Shown in pieces: positions 57,868-64,000 of a stretch of DNA of 64,000 bases. The position numbers and the translations under genes are program-made. Source of the DNA: Paraglaciecola chathamensis S18K6 (GTDB lineage Bacteria > Pseudomonadota > Gammaproteobacteria > Enterobacterales > Alteromonadaceae); contig BAEM01000056.1 in the NCBI GenBank assembly GCA_000314955.1, positions 1-64,000 of the forward strand, in the 5' to 3' direction. Under the pieces are notes generated by a model. The model did not search any database and was not told where the DNA came from. It saw nothing but the letters and a program-made list of their open reading frames with translations. Position 1 is the stretch's first letter, and each line of letters starts with the position of its first letter.

Positions 57868-59094
57868 TTGACTTACTTGTACGCTATTTTTCGCCACCTC
57901 TTCGTTTATGCCGCGCTGTTTATCCTGGTTATTTATTTCGTTGAGGCTCAGCGGCCACTGCTACTGGACTGGTTTCTACCATTGCCTTGGATTGGCTATG
58001 TTGCATTAGCGGTGAGTGCAGTGATAGCGCTACAATTTGGCCGAAGCCGACTTTTCTGGTGCTGCGTAATGTTGGCTATATTACTGCTTATTGGCCATGA
58101 AAAAATAGACCTCTCGTCTGAATTTAGCCGCCGTTTACCGCTAATTGTGCTAATGATACTCAGTTATTTAAGTTGCGTTAAAGACAGCGGCTTTTCAGGG
58201 CACAATGTCGCGATAACCTTAGTAAAACTGTTAGTTGTCACTGTGCTAAGTTGGGCCGCTTTAACGTACTTGCCAGCGCTAGTCCAAAACCATCTCAGTC
58301 CAATCTACACCTTTGCTAATCGGCTTGACCCTGCATTAAATGCTATATACACCCCATTTGAGTGGCTGTTGGTTGGTCTGGCATTGTTTACCTGTTTGCT
58401 GCGCTTTATCTTTGTAACGGATAATAATCATGCAGCACTTCTTTTAGGCGCTCTGCTCGTTGCCATTATGCCAGCTTATTCAGGCTTTGAATTGCATAGC
58501 GTTTTAACTCTCGTTTTAGCCACAAGCTTTGTATACGCCATGCTAAAAGACAGCTTTAACATGGCATTTAAAGATGAACTGACAGGTGTCCCGTCACGCA
58601 GAGCCTTAATGCAATATGTAAACACCCTTGGGCGCAAATATGTGGTGGTTATGGCAGACATAGATCATTTTAAAAAGTTTAATGATACCTATGGCCACGA
58701 CGTTGGTGACGAAGTGCTAAAATTGGTCGCCAGTCGGTTAAATAGAATTGGCGGAGGTGGCAAAGCGTTTCGGTTTGGCGGTGAGGAATTTATTATGATA
58801 TTCCCTCGTAAAACCCCGCAACAAGCCTTGCCTTTCGTAGAGCAAATTCGACAACTTATCGCTGATTATCCAATCGCCTTACGTGAAAAACCACGCCCCA
58901 AGAAAGCGCCCAAACGCGGCACTGGCAAACCAAACCAGGGTAAAACCGTTAAAATTACCGCCAGTTTCGGGATCGCTAAGCGCAGCAGCGAGTTTAATCA
59001 GTTCAGTGATATCATGAAGCAGGCCGATATCGCCTTATATGCAGCGAAAAAAGCGGGCCGTAACTGCGTACAGCTTGCGAAGCAACCCGAGTAA
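57868..59094 (+). CDS. membrane diguanylate cyclase (GGDEF)
   Basis: 408 residues. About 210 residues with seven or so hydrophobic helices form a membrane sensor of no known type. The GGDEF domain follows with DELTGVPSRRALM, the metal site MADIDHFKKFNDTYGHDVGDEVL and an intact FGGEEF. The position of the RxxD inhibitory site is occupied by Gly residues, so product feedback may be absent. A Lys/Pro/Gly-rich insertion (KPRPKKAPKRGTG) lies inside the domain. The start is a TTG with GGA upstream. It makes c-di-GMP at the inner membrane; the glycosyltransferase ATG is four bases after its stop. Confidence 0.88.
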   Translation: MTYLYAIFRHLFVYAALFILVIYFVEAQRPLLLDWFLPLPWIGYVALAVSAVIALQFGRSRLFWCCVMLAILLLIGHEKIDLSSEFSRRLPLIVLMILSYLSCVKDSGFSGHNVAITLVKLLVVTVLSWAALTYLPALVQNHLSPIYTFANRLDPALNAIYTPFEWLLVGLALFTCLLRFIFVTDNNHAALLLGALLVAIMPAYSGFELHSVLTLVLATSFVYAMLKDSFNMAFKDELTGVPSRRALMQYVNTLGRKYVVVMADIDHFKKFNDTYGHDVGDEVLKLVASRLNRIGGGGKAFRFGGEEFIMIFPRKTPQQALPFVEQIRQLIADYPIALREKPRPKKAPKRGTGKPNQGKTVKITASFGIAKRSSEFNQFSDIMKQADIALYAAKKAGRNCVQLAKQPE

Positions 59095-59098
59095 TTTT

Positions 59099-60361
59099 AT
59101 GTCAATTCAACACGTTTTAGTTATCGGCTATGTATGGCCAGAGCCTAACTCATCTGCGGCTGGTCAACATATGATGAGCCTGTTAACCCTGTTTACTGAG
59201 CAAGGCTGGACGGTCAGTTTTGCCAGCCCCGCAGTGCAAGGTGAGCATAAAGTTGACCTTACGGAAATGGGCATAAGTGAGCACAGTATTGCCCTTAATT
59301 GCAGTAGTTTTGATGACTTTATTGTGCAGCAAGCTCCCGACCTCGTTTTATTTGACCGCTTTATGTTAGAAGAACAATTCGGTTGGCGAGTGGCCAAACA
59401 CTGTCCCGATGCGCTTCGTGTGCTTGATACTGAAGATCTCCACAGTTTACGTGATGCTCGTCACAGGGCATTTAAGCAAGGCAGATCTGTTAATGAATGC
59501 GACCTCAAAAGCGATTTGGCTTTGCGTGAAATTGCCTCAATCTATCGCTGTGATATCAGTTTAATCATTTCTGACTACGAGCACGCCTTGCTGCAAGAAA
59601 CTTTTGATGTGCCAGAGTATTTGCTGCACCACTGTCCGTTTATGCTTGATTTAGACAGCGCCGGCGAGCAAACCGCAAACAAGACGTTTTCCCAGCGACA
59701 AGATTTTATTAGCATAGGAAATTTTCGCCATGAGCCCAATTGGAATGCGGTTCTGTGGTTAAAATCTGAGATTTGGCCCTTGATCCGTCAGGCCCTGCCC
59801 GCAGCACAACTGCATATTTATGGAGCTTATCCTCCACCAAAAGCAACCCAGTTGCACAAGCCAAATCAAGGCTTTCATATCAAGGGCTGGGCAGAAGATG
59901 CAAAAGCCGTGATGAGTGATGCCCGAGTGTGTTTAGCTCCTCTTCGTTTTGGCGCAGGAATAAAAGGCAAGTTGGCCGAAGCCATGCTTTGTCAAACACC
60001 TAGTGTGACGACCTCAATTGGCATTGAAGGTATGTGCGGCGACAACCACTGGCCAGGTGCTGTGGCGAATACCGCCCAAGAGATTGCGCAGCATGCTATT
60101 GCGTTGTACCAAGATGAAATGACATGGCGAGGTGCTTTGCAAAACACAAAACAGGTATTACAGCGCTTCAACAAATCAACCCTTGGGCCTGAACTAGTAG
60201 CGCATCTCACAGAAACAAAACGTGCTTTGTCTGCCCATAGACTCAAGAATTTTACCGGCAGCATGTTGCAGCATCATCATCATAAAAGCACCCAGTATAT
60301 GGCCCAATGGATCGAAGCCAAGAATCGACCTGAGGGTGGCTCAGCTCATTTAGCTAAATAA
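59099..60361 (+). CDS. GT4-like glycosyltransferase
   Basis: 420 residues with a GT-B fold. The N-terminal domain starts VLVIGYVWPEPNSSAAGQHMMSLLTLF; the donor-binding half carries FISIGNFRHEPNWNAV, HIYGAYPP, GFHIKGWAEDAKAVMSDARVCLAPLRFGAGIKGKLAEAMLCQTPSV, with the nucleotide-sugar contact in the last stretch. Donor and acceptor sugars unknown. The C terminus is His-rich (MLQHHHHKS). An in-frame extension to 59039 lies within the cyclase gene; ATG 59099, four bases after that stop, suggests translational coupling with the cyclase. Confidence 0.85.
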   Translation: MSIQHVLVIGYVWPEPNSSAAGQHMMSLLTLFTEQGWTVSFASPAVQGEHKVDLTEMGISEHSIALNCSSFDDFIVQQAPDLVLFDRFMLEEQFGWRVAKHCPDALRVLDTEDLHSLRDARHRAFKQGRSVNECDLKSDLALREIASIYRCDISLIISDYEHALLQETFDVPEYLLHHCPFMLDLDSAGEQTANKTFSQRQDFISIGNFRHEPNWNAVLWLKSEIWPLIRQALPAAQLHIYGAYPPPKATQLHKPNQGFHIKGWAEDAKAVMSDARVCLAPLRFGAGIKGKLAEAMLCQTPSVTTSIGIEGMCGDNHWPGAVANTAQEIAQHAIALYQDEMTWRGALQNTKQVLQRFNKSTLGPELVAHLTETKRALSAHRLKNFTGSMLQHHHHKSTQYMAQWIEAKNRPEGGSAHLAK

Positions 60362-60464
60362 ATATAGCGGCAAATTAAATGGTTGTTTTTTGAGCGATCT
60401 TTACCACTAAAATGGTATGTATTTCGTTCGCTTAAATCAGTAGCATTAACTCTTTTTGAACATA

Positions 60465-61916
60465 ATGGAATACCTGTTGAGCACTTCGCAACGAACTCAT
60501 TTGCCCGCGGTCGGCTTTAAAGTGCCCATTATGCTGTTTGTTATGGCGATAGCTGTTGCAATTAGCGGCTATTTTACCCTGTCAGACTCAGTAGAAGAAC
60601 AAAGCCGCTTACAACAGCAATCCATGACCCCTGCTTTTGATTTGGTCACCGAGGAATTAGTAAAGCCTCTGCACACAGCTCAAATTCTCGCTAATACACA
60701 AACCCTACGCCGCCTAATGGCTGCTAAAACCATTGATGACAATGCATTACTCGATTTGGTTAAGCGTATGTCTATGGACTACAACATGGACTTTTTTGTA
60801 GCCAGTGAAAATAGCCGCAAGCAATATAACGCTGACGGCAGCACATTAGCGTTAAAAGAGGGGGAAGTTGAATGGTATTTTAGGATTAAGCAGCAATCGG
60901 TGAATGTCGCGGCAGCGCTGGGAAATAGGCAAGATATACATATTTATTTCGATGTGAAGGTGTTTAATGATCAAGGCACATTTTTAGGGTTTATTGGCGT
61001 GGGCAAGCGCTTAAAAACCTTTTTAGAAGCCTTTGATCGCTACAAAGACTCATTTGGATATGATTTTGTTTTTGTTGATCATAATGACGACGTTGTACTG
61101 GCGTCAGATCCTGAGCTATTAGCCGATGGAAAACGCATTTTATCGGTTGAGCAATTGTCGTGGTTTCAAGCCCTATCAGCACAGCAGAAAACCTTGCCTA
61201 GTTTAAATAATACTATTGTCAAAACAGCCAACTTCACTAGCCTAATTGCTCAAATCGACTTAAAAGCGCTGCACTGGAAATTGTACCTGATTACGCCCCT
61301 GTCATCACGTAAGGACGCAAGTACCAATGCGTATACCAGTCATACTTCATTCGTTTTATTGATTATTTTTGTGGTGTTTGTAACGGCGCATCTTATTATT
61401 CGCTTTTTTGAACATGAGTCATCCAAAAAGCACCAGCTTGATCCCCTAACGCAGTTACATAACCGAGCGCATTTGCAATGGCGTTTTGACAAAGTCGCTA
61501 GGGCTAATCAAGCGGCCAGCCTGATTATGGTTGATGTAGATAATTTCAAACGCATTAATGATACCCGTGGGCACAATGTAGGTGACAAAGTACTGATTGA
61601 AATTGCGCAATTACTGCAAAGTGAATTACGCGAACATGACGCAATTGCCCGCTGGGGAGGAGAAGAATTCGTTATCTTGTTGCCTGCAACAAAACTCGAC
61701 AAAGCCCAGAGTATAGCCCAGCGCACCTGCACAAAAATCGCCCAGCGCCCATTGCAGTTAGTCGGTGAAGAAAGTTTAGCCGTTTCCGCGAGTTTCGGCG
61801 TTACCTATACAGCGCAAGTGCGTTCACTAGAGCGATTGCTTAAAGTGGCAGATGATGCGTTATATGAAGCTAAGCATGCTGGAAAAAATTGTGTACGCGT
61901 ACACAAGTTAAGTTAG
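60465..61916 (+). CDS. dCache-type sensor diguanylate cyclase
   Basis: About 483 residues. A membrane helix (VPIMLFVMAIAVAISGYFTL) leads to a periplasmic sensor of about 250 residues resembling double-Cache domains (VEWYFRIKQQSVNVAAALG, HIYFDVKVFNDQGTFLGFIGVG), a second helix (SFVLLIIFVVFVTAHLIIRFF) and a GGDEF domain with DPLTQLHNRAHL, MVDVDNFKRINDTRGHNVGD and an intact WGGEEF. The RxxD inhibitory site (REHD) is present, so feedback control is likely. ATG 60465 is taken as start; a TTG at 60456 is possible; no good ribosome binding site is visible. Confidence 0.9.
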   Translation: MEYLLSTSQRTHLPAVGFKVPIMLFVMAIAVAISGYFTLSDSVEEQSRLQQQSMTPAFDLVTEELVKPLHTAQILANTQTLRRLMAAKTIDDNALLDLVKRMSMDYNMDFFVASENSRKQYNADGSTLALKEGEVEWYFRIKQQSVNVAAALGNRQDIHIYFDVKVFNDQGTFLGFIGVGKRLKTFLEAFDRYKDSFGYDFVFVDHNDDVVLASDPELLADGKRILSVEQLSWFQALSAQQKTLPSLNNTIVKTANFTSLIAQIDLKALHWKLYLITPLSSRKDASTNAYTSHTSFVLLIIFVVFVTAHLIIRFFEHESSKKHQLDPLTQLHNRAHLQWRFDKVARANQAASLIMVDVDNFKRINDTRGHNVGDKVLIEIAQLLQSELREHDAIARWGGEEFVILLPATKLDKAQSIAQRTCTKIAQRPLQLVGEESLAVSASFGVTYTAQVRSLERLLKVADDALYEAKHAGKNCVRVHKLS

Positions 61917-61969
61917 TCATCTTAGGACTAGCTAAGCACTAATGATATTAAAAAACGATTGTTCACCTA

Positions 61970-61978
61970 TGTTATAAT
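61970..61978 (+). promoter_or_regulatory. extended -10 promoter for the small oxygenase gene
   Basis: TGTTATAAT is a full extended -10 (TGn then TATAAT). The predicted start near 61985 gives a leader of about 37 bases before GTG 62022. Confidence 0.5.
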
Positions 61979-62021
61979 CTATTTTTAGTTTTATTCTTCC
62001 AGCCATTTTCTCGGAGTGTTT

Positions 62022-62321
62022 GTGTTAGCTCGTGTTCGCAACAAGGTGTTATTTACCTCTAAACGTTTCTCAGCTTATTTGGTGACTTACCCAAATCAAC
62101 ATAAGGTTATGAACCATATTGACCCTGTAGCCAAAGGGAAGTACTTCAAATTTAATATTGTATTGCGCCAGCCAAAAATGGGTGGCGTGTTTCATTGTCA
62201 AAAGTGCATAGTTAATTTGTTCGGCCGGGTGTATTTATTCAGACCTGACAAATACGAGCACAGTGTTACTCGAATTGAAGAAGGTGAGCGCAAGCTATTG
62301 AGTTTTGCGCTTATTCTGTAA
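62022..62321 (+). CDS. minimal 2-oxoglutarate/Fe(II) oxygenase-like protein, 99 residues
   Basis: The product keeps the core marks of an Fe(II)/2-oxoglutarate oxygenase in only 99 residues: His32-x-Asp34 (MNHIDPV), the distal His80 (KYEHSV) and Arg90 exactly ten residues on (GERKLL), where the 2-oxoglutarate arginine should be. Between them, FKFNIVLRQPKMGGVF and GRVYLFRPD resemble double-stranded beta-helix strands. Most family members are 200 residues or more, so the N-terminal support helices are missing. GGAG at 62013-62016 and a GTG set the start. Substrate unknown; assignment is from motif geometry only. Confidence 0.65.
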   Translation: MLARVRNKVLFTSKRFSAYLVTYPNQHKVMNHIDPVAKGKYFKFNIVLRQPKMGGVFHCQKCIVNLFGRVYLFRPDKYEHSVTRIEEGERKLLSFALIL

Positions 62322-62359
62322 CGCCTAGTGGTTCTGCAACACTCAAAGAAATAACGTTT

Positions 62360-63079
62360 TCACAGTCGGTTGACCCACCAGCCCAAAATCAATGCACATG
62401 AAAAACTCAGTAATGTGCCCAGCATCATATACTCGGTCAACTTCATGTCTTTTTCTTTTGTTAAATCGCCAAATCGAAAAATCGTTTTGGCGGCCAGCAA
62501 GAAACCGACGCCAGCAAATTGCTCAATTAACACAAACGATATAATCAGACAGCGCTCTAAATAACCAATCCAACGTCCTGCAGAGGCAAGGCCTGTTTGT
62601 TTATCTTTCAGCTGTACAGTGTATTGATCAAGGGCAATTGAAATAGCGATAGAGACTGGGCGACAGGCAATCACATAGGCGCAGCCTATGGCCAAGTATT
62701 TCACCGTTAATAGTGAAAGCAGTTGGTTTTTAATCTGTTCGATGTCAGCGCCGCTCAGTACCCATGCAGCTAAGGCGATAATCAGTACATGAAAAAGTTG
62801 ATCTAGTAAAAAATAAATCAATTTGTCTGCTTGATAAGACTTCCATATATCAATAAGCAGGTGAGAAAACCCTATTAATACAATCGCAATCCAAGCTTTT
62901 GCACTTAAGTCGCCTGCCAGCCATACAGCAATAACCAGTAAAACAAGATGCGACAGGACATGCTTACACAGGCCCCATGAGGCATAATGATGGGTATTTC
63001 TGCACGCCACCCATTGATTTTTTTGCAGATAGAAATCCCCTAATACATGGGCCACAATCATCAATAAAAATAGCGTCAT
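62360..63079 (-). CDS. DUF3307 family membrane protein
   Basis: 239 residues with about seven hydrophobic helices. MIVAHVLGDFYLQKNQWVACRN and VLIGFSHLLIDIWKSYQADKLIYFLLDQLFHV are the family marks: conserved His/Asp inside membrane helices that could bind a metal. No reaction is established. Its ATG shares one base with the stop of the SatD-like gene (TAATG), so the two proteins are made together. Confidence 0.85.
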   Translation of the reverse strand: MTLFLLMIVAHVLGDFYLQKNQWVACRNTHHYASWGLCKHVLSHLVLLVIAVWLAGDLSAKAWIAIVLIGFSHLLIDIWKSYQADKLIYFLLDQLFHVLIIALAAWVLSGADIEQIKNQLLSLLTVKYLAIGCAYVIACRPVSIAISIALDQYTVQLKDKQTGLASAGRWIGYLERCLIISFVLIEQFAGVGFLLAAKTIFRFGDLTKEKDMKLTEYMMLGTLLSFSCALILGWWVNRL

Positions 63080-63711
63080 TATTCGCTTTCCTTAGTTAAC
63101 TTTTCCTCAAAAAACACCACATAGGCTTTGATTAAGTCAGCTCCAATGCGCGCTAAATGTTTCGTCACGTTTTGCTGGCTGGTGCTTAATGCCTTCGCCA
63201 ATTGGGTGTGAGTAGGAAAGTCCATACTTAAATAATGATAAAGCACTTGGGCTTGCTTTTGCGTATGTGAATACAGCACGCTATCTAAAAATTTGGTCGC
63301 CAAAACCAGTGCATCGTAAAAAGCGGTGCTCTCGTGATGTAAGCTAATATGCCCGCTAGGCGTATTGTCTAATCCCCTACCAGACAAGGTGAAAGCACTG
63401 CCTTGGGAAACGCTGGGCTTATTGCCGTCAATAAGTTGCTCGCCTAAGCCGATTGATAAGGTGATCCCTAGAGGTTGCTGGGTATTTTCAGCGCAAAAAA
63501 GTAGGCTTCTCAGTTCAATCGCTGCACGCATTGCGTGTTGTGGCTGTTTAAAAATAAGTTGTAAGCTATCGCCGCGATAAATCTCACCTTGGGTGCTAAA
63601 ACGTGCTTGGCATTTTGCTAGGTATTTCTCCATTATACCCACTGCAAGCTGGTAATCTTCTAAGGGCATTGCCGTTGAATCCACCAAATCTCCGGTTAAT
63701 ACAGCGATCAT
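63079..63711 (-). CDS. SatD-like protein with C-terminal winged helix
   Basis: 210 residues. The N-terminal part follows the SatD pattern: IAVLTGDLVDSTAM, EIYRGDSLQLIFKQPQHAMRAAIELRSLL and LSIGLGEQLI, with acidic residues arranged somewhat like the metal sites of class III nucleotide cyclases. The C-terminal ~60 residues look like a helix-turn-helix (HTQLAKALSTSQQNVTKHLARIG). It may link a small-molecule or nucleotide signal to DNA binding. It is coupled to the DUF3307 gene, a pairing I have the impression recurs in other bacteria. Function unknown. Confidence 0.72.
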   Translation of the reverse strand: MIAVLTGDLVDSTAMPLEDYQLAVGIMEKYLAKCQARFSTQGEIYRGDSLQLIFKQPQHAMRAAIELRSLLFCAENTQQPLGITLSIGLGEQLIDGNKPSVSQGSAFTLSGRGLDNTPSGHISLHHESTAFYDALVLATKFLDSVLYSHTQKQAQVLYHYLSMDFPTHTQLAKALSTSQQNVTKHLARIGADLIKAYVVFFEEKLTKESE

Positions 63712-64000
63712 ATTCGAGCCTTAATGCGTATATTTTGTTCAACTAGGGTAACGAGTTTACGATGAATAAGGGTGAACAGGCAACAAAAACAACCAATTTA
63801 GATTGTTAACCAGCTTAACAACCTAAAAAAGTTGTTTCATGAAGATACAACCTGAAAAAGCTGTGGAATAAAAACAGGGGTATTGAGGTAGGATACCAAG
63901 CCTTGGCTCAAAACGGCTATCAAATTGCTCGTCGCCTGGAGCATTGAAAATACCGTGGTATACCTCTACAACAGTATTGGGTAAAACGAATAAACACAGG
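63712..64000. other. 289 bp right-edge region without a supported gene
   Basis: It should contain the promoter of the SatD-like gene at its left end. Six-frame reading gives only short stretches; none has a start, ribosome binding site and length together. A gene may begin or end beyond the window edge. Confidence 0.5.

Noticed and set aside
63880-64000. Possible transposase-like fragment (QNGYQIARRLEH then a stop)
   Set aside because: Too short, interrupted by stops, no inverted repeats or duplicated target visible at the window edge.

Overview
The window looks like a chromosomal segment of a marine gammaproteobacterium of the Alteromonadales, most likely Alteromonadaceae (Alteromonas, Glaciecola or Paraglaciecola type). 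This is inferred from three things: E. coli-like SdhCDAB, SucABCD, GltA, MsbA-LpxK-KdsB, ZipA and CysZ proteins; Alteromonadales-flavoured small families (DUF3718, DUF3392, DUF3307); and a large TonB-dependent receptor next to peptidases. I see no rRNA, tRNA, CRISPR array, prophage or intact insertion sequence. Almost all of it is core or stable accessory chromosome with moderate GC and uniform codon use.

Layout. 1-2.9 kb: DUF924 protein, a TPR/aspartyl-beta-hydroxylase-type oxygenase, a 60-residue membrane protein and an exported DUF3718 protein. 2.9-6.9 kb: a leftward four-gene operon (histidine phosphatase, acyl-CoA dehydrogenase, APH-type kinase, quinone oxidoreductase-like MDR) that resembles a 4-hydroxyacyl-CoA catabolic cassette. 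7.3-19.0 kb: a rightward accessory stretch with a TonB-dependent receptor, peptidase E, YhbW, a periplasmic binding protein, a PQQ-type sugar dehydrogenase lipoprotein, a divergent HxlR regulator/FAD-linked oxidase pair and an S9 peptidase lipoprotein. 19.1-30.7 kb: the TCA-cycle block sdhCDAB-sucABCD (leftward) with gltA divergent; intrinsic terminators and a candidate promoter inside the block suggest three coupled transcription units. 30.8-33.7 kb: manC-manB for GDP-mannose supply. 33.9-39.8 kb: tcdA, a divergent DedA-like protein, a LysR regulator, an unknown protein, and a leftward operon of a degenerate GGDEF protein, a GNAT acetyltransferase and a DUF2919 protein. 39.9-47.8 kb: comEC, msbA, lpxK, ycaR, kdsB, then an SDR and a D-cysteine desulfhydrase-type enzyme, all leftward. 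47.8-55.7 kb: DUF2062 (rightward), then leftward smc-zipA-ligA-DUF3392. 55.9-64 kb: cysZ, panE, a diguanylate cyclase-glycosyltransferase-diguanylate cyclase run, a very small predicted 2-oxoglutarate/Fe(II) oxygenase, and a translationally coupled SatD-like/DUF3307 pair.

Working together: the TCA block supplies core respiration, and the first operon feeds acyl-CoA into it. manBC, the glycosyltransferase and the three GGDEF proteins point to c-di-GMP-linked surface polysaccharide control. The msbA/lpxK/kdsB run makes and flips lipid A-Kdo. The strongest candidates for under-described biology are the 99-residue oxygenase, the SatD/DUF3307 pair, the phosphatase-containing 4-hydroxyacyl-CoA-like operon, the GGDEF protein that keeps an inhibitory site but has lost catalysis, and the tandem sigma-54-like repeats in front of manC.
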